A DNA stretch of 64,000 nt from Apostichopus japonicus. Lineage: Eukaryota; Echinodermata; Holothuroidea; Aspidochirotida; Stichopodidae. Shown piece after piece: positions 1 to 63,185 of this stretch. A program made the position numbers and the translations under genes. The first letter of the stretch is position 1, and each line of letters starts with the position of its first letter. The notes under the pieces were generated by a model that did no database searches, was not told the origin of the DNA, and saw only the letters and a program-made list of their open reading frames with translations. The DNA lies in contig NC_092575.1 of NCBI RefSeq assembly GCF_037975245.1, positions 11,955,001-12,019,000 of the forward strand, in the 5' to 3' direction.

Positions 1-2425
<2,425 letters not shown>

Positions 2426-3719
2426 TAGCTATAATGAAGGATCGAATTACCAGCGAGCGTTAGTAATTGATGTTTCGATGGGCTATTAGAGGTTACCCGA
2501 TTACCCATATCGCCTATAAATAAGGTCATCTCCCAGGAAACAGGTCAGTCAGTCTCTGTTGGGAAATGATCATATAAACAAGGACGCTTACACACTTTGA
2601 AGGTTTGAAGGCATTGTTAGTATACGCGAGATTTACATTTACGATATAGCTCGTGTGACTGTACTAGTACCAGGGAGTTGTTATGGCCTGCTAGTACTAT
2701 AGTCAGTACTATTAGTCAACAGGGTGTGATGATCCGAAATGGATCTGATGTCAAAACCAGCAGTTGGATACCTTAGGTATACTTCGGAACACATCCACAC
2801 ATAGTGCGGAGAGCATTAGTGAGAGCGAAAATGTTGTCAAAAAGTGACACGTGTCTGATTACATACGGGGACATGCTTGGCGATTAGGGAGGGGGGGGGG
2901 GAGCAATGAAAATAAAAACGGCATCAGATCTTAGCGGCACTATGACATCACAGATTTCACAAATGTGACACAGTGACAGCTTTTCAGACACTACTAAAAG
3001 CCAAACTCCGAAACGGAACAAGAGTTTTGGTGGCGCTGTTCTTCCACAACGATTATGGTTGGGTAAGAATGCAACTAGTCCGCAAAGATTCTGGTTGGGG
3101 TAAGATTGCAGTCGTGAGGGAGACTCAGTGTACTACCGTATAACTGAGGATCAAGTCTTAGTAAAGTGGATGTATTAGTACATTCAATACCAGCACGTTT
3201 ACATACAGCTATACCATTTAACGAATGCGATTTCTGACATATGACGCAGTAATATCACACACATTTACCAGCAGATAATAACCCGCAGAGAAGTTTTCCG
3301 AAATAGTTTTGCATTTCTTATCTGTGCATCATCCTTAAGTTTTTATTTCTGGTTTGGGGATAAGACCGTGCCTCTTCTATTAACCAATACACGATCGATC
3401 GAAAGCGTTGCTGTTGTGTTCTTTATATGAGCATGTCAGCAAATAGATACGGGAAAATAGCTTTGTGTAAAAGAAAGGGAAAATTAGGTCTAGGCTGTTC
3501 ATATAGGTATTAACAAGACACACGTATAAAATCAATGAACACCATTTATCATCTGCTCGTAGATTTTAGTTGAGTTTACTTTAGTAGAAAAAAAAAGGAT
3601 CAGGAGGGACACTCGAGTCCCCATCATGGACACTATAGGAGAGAAGAAAACAAACTGACGACACAAACACTCAGACCCGTTTACAATGCTTAAAGTGCTT
3701 GTCCAGAGTACACTGCTTT

Positions 3720-4795
3720 CTCAGGCAACCCGTTATGTTTTTGTCACTTAAGTTACGTAACCTCAGCTTGTACTATTTATTTAATTGACTCGGTTAAAAG
3801 AAACGTTGTTATTATATGAGTAGGCTAAGTGTTCTGAAATAGTTATCACGTTCAACTGACTGCAAGTACAACTCAGGCGATCCGTTATGTTTTTTGTCAC
3901 TTAAGTTACGTCACCTCAGCTTGTATGGCGGGCCATCAGTCTCAAATCGTGGGAGATCGACTTCTACCGATTTAAATCGACATATACCAGTTTAATTCTA
4001 CATATCATCGATTTAAATCGACATATGCCAGTTTAATTCGACATATCATCGATTTAAATCGACATATATCACCGAAATCGGGATTTGGAATATGTTAATG
4101 AGCTAAATCGATGATATGTCGATTTAAATAGGTATATGTCAATTTGAGTTGCTAGAAACTGGTATAAGTCCACGGAAATTGACTTCTACCGATTTAATTC
4201 GACATATCATCGATTTAAACTGGTAGATGTCGATTTAAATGGACATATCATCGATTTATTTTACATATCATCGATTTAAACTGGTATATGTCGATTTAAA
4301 TCGGTATATGTCGATTTAAACTGGTATAAGTCGAATTAAATTGGTATATGTCGATTTAAATTGACATATACCGATTTAATTCGACATATCATCGATTTAA
4401 ACTGGTATATGTCGATTTAAATTGACATATACCGATTTATTTACTTATAATCGATTTAAATTGGTATATGTCGATTTAAATCGATGATATGTCGAATTAA
4501 ACTAGTATATGTCGATTTAAATCGATGATATGTAGAATTAAACTGGTATATGTCGATTTAAATCGGTAGAAGTCAATTTAAGCTGCTGGAAACTGGTATA
4601 AGTCGAAGGAAATTAGTATATATATATGTCGATTTAAATCGGTAAAGTCGATCTCCCACAATTTGCGACTGATGGCCCGCCATAAGCTTGTACTATTTAT
4701 TTAATTGACTCGGTTAATTGAAAAGAAACGTTGTAATTCTATGAGTAGGCTATTAGTGTTCTGAAATATTTATTACGTTCCACCAACTACAAGGT
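3720..4795. repeat. ~150-bp tandem duplication, second copy interrupted
   Basis: Copy A spans 3,720-3,871. Copy B starts at 3,872, breaks off at 3,923 in the word CAGCTTG, and resumes at 4,685 with AGCTTGTACTATT continuing to about 4,795. The interruption is the foldback element at 3,924-4,684. Copy A therefore preserves the empty insertion site. Confidence 0.9.
3924..4684. mobile_element. Foldback-type element with palindromic satellite core
   Basis: About 761 bp with long inverted ends: TATGGCGGGCCATCAGTC at the left and its reverse complement at the right, matching over roughly 40 bp. The interior is a chain of short palindromic units built on CGATTTAAATCG and CATATCATCGAT in both orientations. 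It is flanked by a 6-bp direct repeat, AGCTTG (3,918-3,923 and 4,685-4,690), a likely target-site duplication. No coding capacity, so non-autonomous. Confidence 0.88.
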
Positions 4796-7700
4796 ATCGG
4801 TTAGCTAATAGCCCACTGTTGCCCTTTTCTGAAACAATATCCTTTTGGAGTTTTTGGATACACCTCTGTTATTACAAATATGAAGCCAGCTTAATTACAT
4901 TATACACTGTTCTAATCCTTGTTGAACTTCGCCAATGTTATTTCGGGGATTACTTTACATTGACGAACAAAATCAGCTGTTTTTTTAAAAGAAAATTTTG
5001 GTGTTGATGTTGCTTGTTTTCAGGTCATTTAATGAACATATCAAAGTCTAATTCTCAATTGCTGTGTTCGTATTGCTTTCATCACAACCTCTATTAGTAA
5101 CCGATACCTTTCATTATAATGGATTCGTCCACCGCGCAGACCATACTGCATGCCTTCCACGTACGTGTTTCATAATTTACCTCCGTTGTACAGAGTTCAA
5201 AGTTCTCACGCTCGATTACAAACTACTAGTAAATCAGTCACATGAAATAACCAAAATAACCCCCTCCGTCCTCTACGGCGCCCTCCTCCGACCTAACTTT
5301 CCCGCTCGCAAAAATGTATGAAAATAAGAATGCTTATTATAATATATTCTGGTTTTTCTAAGTATTGAAGACTAAATTTAAGCAAAATGCACGCACGTTT
5401 CCTTTAACAAAAAATAAAAAATAAAAAATAGATGATGATGTAAGCTCCTCATCAACCTAGGCCTTAACGTTATGTGAATCATTGTCTTTTTTGAAATTCT
5501 ATTAACTCCCAAAAAAACAAAAACAAAATAAAGGGTAGTAAACTACAAAACTTAAAAAAAAAAAAAAAAAAAAAACGAACTACGTTTTTTTTTTAAAACG
5601 TCAAACAAAACAACTGAGAACCATTGTATGGCATTCATTACCCTTTGTCTTGGACAAAATCTTATTTAAGGCCATGTTACTTAAGGCCATACAAAATTCA
5701 AATATTTCTCAAATTCCTTTTTTTTTTAAATTTTTGTTACTCCTGAGGGGCTGACCTGAAGGATGGTCTTTGTGCTAGACTAAATAGTTCACCTATGACC
5801 TTTAGTAATGAATGTGTAAATTCAAAGTGTTTTTAGTTTATACTAGGTCATGAATTTGGCACACAATTTGAGTACGCTAATAATAATAATAACTGCTAAC
5901 AGTTTTCAAAAATACTTTGCTGCTAGTTGTGATTCTCCAAAGTTTTCCCAGATATTTATGGAAATTTGTGAAAATATAAGATTATAACTGTCTCATTCAT
6001 GTGGGTAGAGTGTCAGTAAAATGCTTGTTGAAATTTGAGCATGTGTGACCATTATCAGACTTTCTAGCATATTCAGGGGCAATTACTGATGACGTCTAAA
6101 TAACAGCAAGAGCAATCGAACTGGCGTAGACAAATACAATCTGCTAGCATTTTTTTTTTTTGGCGATCCATAACATGTAAAATTTGTGGTTGCATTCTTC
6201 TTCAACTTCCCAACGATAATAGTGTTGCCAATAACTAAGTCACGTATACACAATTTCTTATCACCTTTTTTGGGGTTTATAATGGACTCGTCTATACCGG
6301 GTAGACTACATTCACCGTCAATCGTAATTTATGATATGTTATTATATTATATTGAAGAGCTCAAAGATCTCATGCACAGTGATCATGGATCGGTCACGTA
6401 CCCCATGTAGAAAACACTTAAAAAAAACACCACAACTTTAATTCAAAACAGATTGACGAAAATAGTAAATTAACGGCAGGGATTCTCATAGAACGCCAAA
6501 TTTGTACCTGTAACTTATTTCCAAAAAAAAAAAAAAAAACCTATCCCGCGCAATCAAGAACATGGCGAAAATGAACAACAATAATGAAGCCAATATGGTA
6601 GGTATATACCATACAGCCTGTACGGCAAATACCAACGCTTTGGATCCTCTAACGTGGGCAAATGGAAGTGTCCGAGAACGACCTCTACATGAGGGGGTGG
6701 GGGGGGGGGGTGGGGAGAAGCCACGTATACAGCCTCCCCCTCCCTTCGCTTTCCTCAAGCTCTTACAGGCAGTCTGGATATCACAGCAACAACATAAATA
6801 TAGTGTATATAGTACATGAACATAATCATAACAAACATGCGAGGTACAAAAGTTGCAAAAGTAGTATACTTTTGCATCTAAGAACCTAGCATTTTAGAAA
6901 CATTTCACAAAGAGGAGGTGCCACCTTAGATATCTCCCCTCAGGCTGGACAAACCATCTTACCACCCCTCACCCCAACTACAAAAGTAGTGGTTGGGCCC
7001 CTGTCGCGGAATGAGGATTTTCCAATGTTAGTGAATTACTTTATATATATATGTCAACGTGCATGCATATCAAAGGAATATTATAAGCCCTTAATAGCGT
7101 CTATAGCTAATTACGGACAGTTGCATCTGAAGCGATGAGATGAAGAATGTCTCATTTTGTTTACTGGATCTTGTTTAGTCTTTAAGTTATGACGTTTTGG
7201 TTACCCGTTTGAGAGACCGCTGAAAGCAGAAGCGATCAAGGTTTGACTCAACCCGCGGAACCACGTTAAAAGACCTCCGTGTCACTTACAAATACCCCCA
7301 GGGGCGGCGGGGATTTGGGTGTCACATGGGGTCATGTCGTGTACAAACCCCCACCCCAACCGCTTCAAGGTTTCCCCATTTTTATCAACTAAACGTTCCA
7401 CGTTTGCTAATGAAAATAATACCCCTTTTTTAAGTTTCGCTGAAAAGTAGCCTTTTGTTATTTGGATAAAATGTGTAAAAAATGTAATTAATATTTGTCG
7501 CTTTTTCTTTTGAAATACTAAAATATTGGCATTTGTGGTCCAAAATGCGCAGTGGATTAACTTGATCGGAAACGTTTCATGACGGTGATTTTTGTTGTTT
7601 GCCTGCTCAGATCAAACATGTAACATGTCTCACTGCTTCCACCGTCAATGACAATCTATCAGATATACTTCCCGGATACACTACTGGGGAACGATGGTGG

Positions 7701-7848
7701 GGTGGGGGGGGGGGGGGTAAAAACAAACAGAACAGGAATTATATCCTGCATTACAGAAATTCTTCTTCTTCAGTCCGAAGATGAAGAGAAAAACCAGACA
7801 TCCAAGGAATACTCAGGGGGATGTCCTACACAGACATACCGGTGCCTC
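4796..7848. other. No gene recognised
   Basis: AT-rich DNA with poly-A tracts (5,555, 6,523), a (TAA)n stretch near 5,880 and poly-G tracts near 6,698 and 7,704. The short open frames here have no recognisable motif and several are built from the homopolymers. Confidence 0.55.
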
Positions 7849-8502
7849 CAGTGGCGGAGCGTCCATACAGTCAGGGGGGCGTATGCCCCCCCCCCCCTGA
7901 CGGACTCAAATGGACTGCTGGCGCTCTTTTCAGCTTTTTACCACTTTTTACTTATTCGCGATTATTCACTGTTTTATTGCGCTCTCATCTACCTATTGAC
8001 ATTTGTCACATTTTGTTGGTGTAATTTTCTGACAAAATGGCAATGAAACCTATTTATTCTTCGTTCATTCATACTTTGTCAAGATTCCTAAATCCTATTG
8101 GTCCATTCAGGTCAGCTGACCGTGGTTAATCCTGTGAGTAACGCACGGTAAAATTACGGGGCATCACTTTAATAAATCTTTGGTTATATGTAACCAAAAA
8201 TATTTTGTTTTATGATTCCCCCCCCCCCCCACACACAAATGGTAGTGTATGAATGAACGGGGTTAATCAACGGTCTAGCGTGCGTTACTCACATGATTAA
8301 TGCCTGATGATTAACCCCTTATTTATCTGTAAATTTGCAAGGCCCGGAAAGGGTCATTTCCGGCGATCTAGGCAGTATCTTTACTCAAAAAATGTCTGTA
8401 CGCTCCGCGCCAACCTGTGGTGGCGCTCCGCTCAGATAGTGCCATAAGCGCCCCTGCAGATCATTCTCGCCCCCCTGACCAATACCCCTAGCTCCGCCAC
8501 TG
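7849..8502. mobile_element. hAT-type non-autonomous transposon (MITE) with nested insertion
   Basis: Terminal inverted repeats CAGTGGCGGAGC at the left and GCTCCGCCACTG at the right, flanked by a perfect 8-bp target-site duplication GGTGCCTC (7,841-7,848 and 8,503-8,510). Both the 8-bp duplication and the CAGTGGCGGAG ends are typical of hAT elements. No transposase is encoded. A second repeat, found again at 28.9 kb without these ends, occupies about 8,063-8,324. Confidence 0.93.
8063..8324. mobile_element. Compound inverted-repeat element, copy 1 (nested, collapsed)
   Basis: Nearly identical to 28,901-29,259 from TTCATTCATACTT onward, but lacking most of the hairpin at the distal end, so it goes from ATTAATGC straight to GATTAACCCC. 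Sits inside the hAT MITE, hence inserted later. Confidence 0.85.
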
Positions 8503-8802
8503 GGTGCCTCTTCGTAGCAACTCAAAAAAGAAGTTTATCGTACTGAGTACCGAACTTACTACATCTACAAAGGCCTGGCGAAGTTATTACTGTACAAGAA
8601 AAGATCGGTAAAGCAAGCAAAGACTGTGCTAAAAACGTCCTGACTTTTCTCATTATATGTAGCATGTTATGAGAATATGAAGTTTGTTATCTATTTTTTG
8701 GTGACATTTTTTTAGGTTCCTGGATCCGTCCCAGAAAGTATATCGATCCCACATCCTCCCCCGAGTTATTACTCTGTGTATCGACGTTTTGGAATTATCT
8801 AC

Positions 8803-9230
8803 TACTACCACCCTCCACATCACCACCCTCCACATCACCACCCTCCATATAACCACCCTCCATACTACCACCCTCCGTATGACCACCCTCCATACTACCA
8901 CCCTCCATACCACCACCCTCCATACTACCACCCTCTATCCATACTACCACCCTTCATACTACCATCATACATACTACCACCCTCTATACAGATAACCCCC
9001 CTCCATCCATACTACCACACTTCATACCACCACACTTCATACCACCACCCTCCATACTACCACCCTCCATCCATACGGACACCCTCCATCCATACTGACA
9101 CCCTCCATACTACCACCCTAGATACTACCACCCTCTATCCATATAACCACCCTTCATACTACAACCCTCCATCCATACAACCACCCTCCATCATTATAAC
9201 CACCCTCCATACTACCACCGCCCCTCTCCC
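8803..9230. repeat. ~15-bp minisatellite (CATACTACCACCCTC)n
   Basis: About 28 imperfect units with interspersed CCATC variants. It opens frames of up to 158 codons (Tyr/His/Pro- or Thr/Leu-rich) that are artefacts of the repeat. Confidence 0.95.
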
Positions 9231-9239
9231 CTCCAAGAA

Positions 9240-10037
9240 AAATACTCAGTGAGTAAACAAGAAAGCTATAAGTAATATAAAAATTATAAAACACATTTTT
9301 TAAAGGAACTGATATTTCTTCACACCTCTTTTGACTCTTCGCCTATTGTTAAGGTTGAATACAACATATTGTATACTGAGAAGGAAAAAATAAGAAGAAA
9401 GAAGGGTGATGGGGGAGGAGGAGGGGGAGGAAAAAGAACAGCCTTGGAAATGTGGTACGATCAACTTTTATTTATATTACAATACACAAATAACTATAAT
9501 ACACATAAAAATCCTTCCTGCAGTGTGTGGGAAGGGCAGAAAAAACAACAACATTACACTCGCTTGGTGTAATCTATGCTACATAATAATAATAATAATA
9601 ATAATAAGTCATGACGTCGGGTTAAGACGAATCAACAGCGACAAACGTTCTATACACTGTGTGAGTACATGTATTTACAGGCAAAGGTTTGATAAAGGAG
9701 TGGGGGGGGGGGAGGGTATACAACAGGGTATAATTGGACCATTTAGTATTATTTAATTTTTTATTTTTTAAATATTTTATATTTAGCGTGTTTAAAAATG
9801 TTTACAAATCTTTTTGCAAATGGTATTGATCATTCAATTTGAAAATGAATACACTGACAATGACAACAACCACAAATGGTCAAAAGAAAATTCATTAATT
9901 AAGAAAAAATAAAACGAAGGGAGAGACAATTGTTTAAAGCAAAATTACATCACAATATTTTTGCCAACCACTATTACAATTAATATTACACAAAGTGAGT
10001 TTGATAGCATGAAGAGAATATGCATGCAAATATATAC
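9240..10037. other. No gene recognised
   Basis: AT-rich, with a (TAA)n run near 9,585 and a poly-G tract near 9,702. No coding or RNA signal seen. Confidence 0.55.
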
Positions 10038-10288
<251 letters not shown>

Positions 10289-10289
10289 T

Positions 10290-13207
10290 AAGTGTTGACA
10301 ACTATACAAAAGTGTGTTTTTAATATCTGAAGAACAGGAAGTGAGGTCACCAATACGACAATCCGTTCACAGTACTAAGCAAATGGCAGTGCATGTTCTT
10401 GTATACAAAAGCAAAAAATGTGTCTTTTCTCTCTCTCGATCATTTCAAATTAGCACCAAAAAAAAATAAAGAAGAAAAGAATAGGTGACTGTATTCAAAT
10501 TAACCTGCTATAACTTCTACCAATATTCCAAGCATAATTAATGACAATCAAAATCAAGCTATGTTTACACAGTCATTATATATTCAAGAATGGTTTAGCA
10601 TTGTTATGTTTACGAAAGAAGTAAAAAAAAAGAAAAGATCAAAAGAGCTTACAAAGTTGTTTATAATGTTAGAAACTGGCTAACCATTAGAGGCGGTGGG
10701 AGGGAGAGAAAGAGAAGGGGCTTTGTGTAAACTCTCTTGATAATTGTTTTTGTTCAAAAGAAGAAAAGAAAAAAAATAAAGAAATATCAAACAGTGTCTT
10801 TTTCAGTTCACATAAAGCAGAACCAACGCAGCTAGTCCTTTTTCGATATCATTTTAATCCATGTTTATGTTTTGCTGTTCAAAATGACGTCATGGAAAAT
10901 AACACGAGAGTTTCACGTGTAATTTATGACTTTTTGTTTATAAATTAAACTCCTTGATGTAATCAATACTATAAATTTCAAAGCTCTACTACGAGAGAAA
11001 GAGAGATAAAGACAGTGAGAGAAAGAACACCCTTAATCAACTGACCATTCTAATCACTTTCTAATTTTGCTTTTGTTTCAATTAATGCTCAGAGATCGTT
11101 CTCTTTCTCACTTTACATTCGCTGAGTAAATATCCTACAGAACTCTTTTGTTTTTAAATTTGTTTTGCGGAGGAATTATTAGTTCTGACCTTTCATCAAA
11201 TACTACAAAGAGAAAAAGACAAAGACTGCCCCCAAATTCACACACTGACTTATTCTTAGGAAACTGTATATTATTATTATAATTATTAAATAATTGCAAA
11301 TAAATGAATGTGACATCTCTAATCTTCTTAGATTTGGCATTTCTAAAATTTGGGTATTCCCAATGACAAAGGTTATTCTCAGTCGCTCAAAGTGTTAACA
11401 AAAGAGTTGCACCTGTTGTTGTATATACCTTCCTGAACACACACACACAGGTATGTTTTATATTCAGACCAAGGACTCCATTGTTCGAATCCACATACCC
11501 TAACCTTAACAATACCCCATCAACAATAGAATTCTTTCGAGGATGTGGTGATTCTTTAGAAATCACAGATGAGGACCTGGAATTCTTTTGTTCAAGTCCT
11601 CGGTCAGAATACAAAACAAGTGCACACACACACACACCAGGATAGTGTGTTTGTTGAACAATGAAACTTAAATTCAATTGAAAATGAGATATTTATATAG
11701 AAAGAAAGATAAACTGTGAAGGGGGGTGGGTGGGGAGGGGCAAATGGTTAGAAACACCACCAATTTAACATTCCAAATGCTTTAAAAACTATTTCATTGG
11801 TTCACACTTGGAAATAGAAAAGAAACGAAATGAATTGAACCATTGACTTTACAACTATAAATATCACATTATGTTTGATCAAAATGCAAAAAAAAAAAAA
11901 AAAAAAACCACATTCACACACAAAACAATTATAATAAAACATAAAATATAGGTCTTTCTATAACACGTACACACACACATATATGAATTTGCATTTTTAT
12001 ATTAAAAATATTGAGAGATTAGTGAGAAAAAAAAAACACACAAACAAAAAAACTCAAAGATTAAAATTCAGCATTTATACAATGACATTTTTTGTTCTTT
12101 AAAATAACAAAAGGATTGATTTAATAATAATGGTTTAAATACAATGGATACAAAACAACAATAAACACAAGGTAACAAAGGTCCTCTCAGAAAACATTGG
12201 TGGCAAATAATACTATCTTTACATTTCAAACAATTCAAATACTCCACCCCTGCTCCCCCACCCAAGAAAAAATAACCTTCCCCCTCCCGTTCAAGAATTT
12301 TTTTTTTATTTAACTTAAATTATGTTCCCATTTATGTAAGTGTCATTGTGACCAAACCTGGTCCACAGCACACATTGGTGGCAAAAACCACTATTACATC
12401 ATATCAAAGGATATCAGTTTTCAAAAAAAAACATTTCCCTTGACCACCCCCAGACCACTACCCACCCCCCCACTTACATACTTACATTAAACACCAATAA
12501 CATTCCATGCTGGAATGAATTCATTCCTGTCAAAGCATAACTGAAAATATCTAGTACTCAATATTTTAATGCCTTTGGAAATGATTTAAATGTATGGAAA
12601 TCATCGTCATATGGATTATTCTATTAGCATATCCTAAATGAATATTCATGTATTTCTATGCTGTTCAAGTTTATATTGAAGAACCACCTGGTGTGAATGA
12701 CACAGAATATTTTTGTATATTATAGCAGATGATTATAAAGGTTCTTTATGTGATTATTTCCTGGCAATAATCTGCTTCTCCTTGTTTTTCTTTTTTCAAT
12801 TTAAGAGGCAGTGAAATGTCATACATATTTATTAAAGGCATTTTTGACATAACTTATTCTTGTCATGAAAAATGCTTGAGGCCTGTAGACCATTGGCATT
12901 ATTGTCACAATAAATTGGTTTAAAACACTTTGGGAAACTTTAACAATAGGCTGCTCGCCTTCTTTACATATTCAGCCGTCCAAAATAGAAACCTACATGA
13001 AGGTGGTTCAAAATTGAATTAACAGATAATAACTCCTTTAAGACTGCTACAAAGTGCAATTAATATTTCAACCAGAATTACAGGATTATTGCTCAAAATA
13101 AACAAGAGCTTTAAACCCTCTTTACTGAATAATATAATAGTGCAGGATATATCTATTGCACCATTCTTCAACATTAAATCAAAATCAAAATTGAAAAAAA
13201 CAAAACA
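10290..13207. other. No gene recognised apart from a MITE copy
   Basis: AT-rich non-coding DNA with A-rich tracts; the CA-flanked MITE at 11,454-11,618 is the only structured item that I can support. Confidence 0.5.
11454..11618. mobile_element. CA-flanked MITE, copy 1
   Basis: About 165 bp with imperfect inverted ends (TGTTTTATATTCAGACC and the complement of GGTCAGAATACAAAACA). It contains the internal palindrome GTGATTCTTTAGAAATCAC and is bracketed on both sides by (CA)n. Two further copies lie at 37,379-37,556 and 58,919-59,099 in the same orientation. No coding capacity. Confidence 0.85.
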
Positions 13208-13575
13208 TCAGATGACAGAATGACATCGACGAAATAGAAGACGTCGATTGGCCGACATCAGATTGATATTTTTGAAGACGTCGGCTTTGATTGGCTGCCA
13301 AAGATATTTAAAAGTAACATTTTTTTTAAACCTGAATAGCTAAGTGGCCGACAACTCTAATGAAATTTTTATGTAACGGTGATCTGCTGGTTGGCTAAAC
13401 ACAAAAGAAGAAATCTGTGTTAAGTCACTTGTTGTGGCCGATGACAGAATGACATCGACGTAATAGAAGATGCCGATTGGCTGACAACCGACTGATACTT
13501 TTGAAACCATCATCTTTGATTGGCTGCCAAAGATATTTAAAAGTAAATTTTTTTTTTTAACCTGATAATAGAATA
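13208..13575. repeat. Direct repeat pair, ~135 bp each, ~228-bp spacing
   Basis: 13,208-13,345 and 13,436-13,575 share GATGACAGAATGACATCGAC, a GATTGGC motif, and the ending GATTGGCTGCCAAAGATATT followed by a poly-T run. Divergence is modest. Function unknown. Confidence 0.85.
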
Positions 13576-15308
13576 GCACCATCATCAAACATGGACCAGT
13601 TATGTTTTATTAAACAACTATGTAAGTTACATGTAGGCAAGTCTATTCATTTAGAACTCTTAACTAAAGTCCAAAGCACTTGCTTATGTTGAATGTGTCA
13701 AATAGCATTTTACATTTATAATTATTGAAATATCTACATAACTGGCAGAAATTAATAATTGCTTTTTACCGCCATCTTCTTTTAGCACTCGCGTTCCAAA
13801 TTTTTAGATATTAATTTTATAACCTAATTTCAAAAAGTTAGCCAGTTTCAATGTTTTTTTTGCTTTTCTCTCTGAATACAACCTAATAATAATACTTCTG
13901 TTTCCGTAGCTACTATATCGATTTTCCTATGACAACGATACTCCTGGAAAATGATAGGAATACGTTTGGCAGTTGATAAAACAGGTTTTCTCTAAAAAAA
14001 AATATGCATGTTTTACGGTTGAAAGTATTATTCCCGATCCTGCACCATTCATATTAGTTGGTACCTTTCCAAAGAAGTCCCTAAACAGTCCCTAAAGTCA
14101 AACCAATTCTTATTTATTCAAGTTGATGATAGTCAGACTGTTTGTGTGTTTCTTTCCTTTATATCATTACTTAAATAAGTCAAACTCTAGTAAATTTGTT
14201 TAGCCAAAGACAATGTACATGCTTCTTTTTGTGTGCGAGTCTTCCCCCGACGACAGTGATATGTACAAACAGTGAGTAACGAAGAAGAAAAAGCCGTCGT
14301 TACCTTTACCAAACAATTTTACTCTTGAAATGTCTGAGATCATAAGGTTAAAGCAATTGGTGTGCCCTGAATTTTACACATAATAACCGTACCGGTTGTG
14401 GTGATACCCCAACAGGATGACACCCTGAGCTATGCAAATGAGGTCATGAGGTCATGTTTGGTGTTTAATCCCAGAGAAATGGCAGAGACATCCGTATAGG
14501 AAGAAAGTCAACGACCTGTAAAATTGACCAAACTTTAAAAAAAAAAAAAAAATGTTGCCCCTGCTTCTGGTCATATGCATATTCATATTTAACTAATGTT
14601 TATTCATAACTTAAACCCACCTGTCCATTGTACCCCTTTCTCATTAGACAGGTTGTTCGGTGGTCAGTATACTGCAGAATGAATGTGAGTATTGCATGAA
14701 GCAGCCAGCTTGGACGATGTTTCTGTTTAACATACTGTACTCTAATGTCATACTTCACAGCATTCCTACAGTATTACCAACAGTATGAAACAACATGTTT
14801 TCATTACATAGTTTCAAAACCAATGGACACTGTCAGTGTCTAATGCTTTGCATGATATGAGAGTATAGGTATACAGTACAGGGTGGTACTGGGGTAAAAA
14901 TTAAAAACAAAATGTCCCAACTGGCTGCATCCACACTCAAACAAAATATGCATATACAGACTAGAAACTGCTAAATATTCATGAGTAGTCGGTTACACCT
15001 ATGCTTAAAATATAAAAAGGACAATTTAAAAAATAAAAAAAGAGATAGGTACAAAATAAAAAATGTCCTTCGAACATGGCGAGGAAGGACAAACATCGGT
15101 GCGATTTGTTTGTTACCAAGTAAAAACGGAAGAGGAAATGATAGAACTTGCATAAACATTCTTCAACAAGGTGAGACCCCGGTCAACCAAGGTGAACCCC
15201 TAGTGAGCCCCTGATTCACATCAAAATATAAAAGAGACCGATCAATGTAATCCAAATCACATTTAAATGTGAATGAGACTTCTGTAACTTCCCATTGTCA
15301 TGTAGAAC
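13576..15308. other. No gene recognised
   Basis: AT-rich. The stretch 14,655-15,000 is an old, diverged duplicate of 16,368-16,610, sharing a CATACTGTACT and CAGTATGA-rich segment. Nothing coding. Confidence 0.45.
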
Positions 15309-62212
<46,904 letters not shown>

Positions 62213-62393
62213 CTGGTATAGACAGAGACAGAACCTTGACATTTTTAAATCACGCCCAAACTAGAATGGGGAGTATCCCATATCCACTTGACAAATCGGG
62301 TATGAAAGCCTACCAGTGGAGCAAGTATTTGATTTGATTGTATTAATGCTTCCTTGAAACGGCCAGTTCTGCTATGTAAACATTACTTTAGAG

Positions 62394-62762
62394 CAGGGGT
62401 GGGCAACCTACGGTACGCCGGCCACATGCTGCCCGCCAGTGTTTTTTTGCAGACTGTGAGATGTCTCAAGAAAAAGGAAAGGAATCAATCCATTTTATAT
62501 CATCACAAGAAAAGAGCTAGCTGCTTAGAATTAATTGGCACTAATGATGCTGTCAGGTAGGCCTATTATCCCCATTAATTATCAACTGTACTGTATTGAC
62601 ATAATGTTTCTGTGAATACAGATTAAGTACACACACCTATTGCTTGAAAGTCCTCGGAATCAAAGGTTTGAAATCAACAACAGGTCGTTGGTTAGGTGCG
62701 GCCCAGTCAATTTTTCACCCCTAATATCTGGCCCATTCATTTAAAAAGGTTGCCCACCCCTG
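62394..62762. mobile_element. hAT-type MITE, 369 bp
   Basis: Perfect 16-bp terminal inverted repeats CAGGGGTGGGCAACCT, flanked by a perfect 8-bp target-site duplication CTTTAGAG (62,386-62,393 and 62,763-62,770). Both are hallmarks of hAT elements. No transposase. Lies in the intron upstream of exon 1 of the window. Confidence 0.95.
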
Positions 62763-63185
62763 CTTTAGAGAGTTGACGTCAGTCCTGCTGTTGTCTGAGA
62801 CACACACTGAGTAATGGTGCTGGGCATAGTGATTCGCATAAGAATACATAGCCAGGAATGTAGCCTAATGTACAGATTTGAACAGAAGGGTCATTCCTTT
62901 GATCTCTGCCTGTTGGCCAATTTTTTTGGGCAAAAAGCTAACACCTTAATGATTATGCGATTATTTAGTACAAAATAGTTCAGAATAAGGGATTGGGTTC
63001 GGTTGCCTTTTATAATGGGATGGTGCCTTTTGGATCAAAGGAAAAGCCCTCACACACTTTGTCAACAGAGGAACATTGATGAAAGTAATGTGAAGGAATT
63101 CGGTGGGAAAAGTAGAGTCTATGATTAACATGAACGGCAGGTAGGTATGTATAACAGATCTGCATATCCTTCTCTTCACTAGATT

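Noticed and set aside
8776-9252. 158-codon Tyr/His/Pro-rich frame
   Set aside because: Entirely the 15-bp CATACTACCACCCTC repeat; overlapping frames and the opposite strand are equally open.
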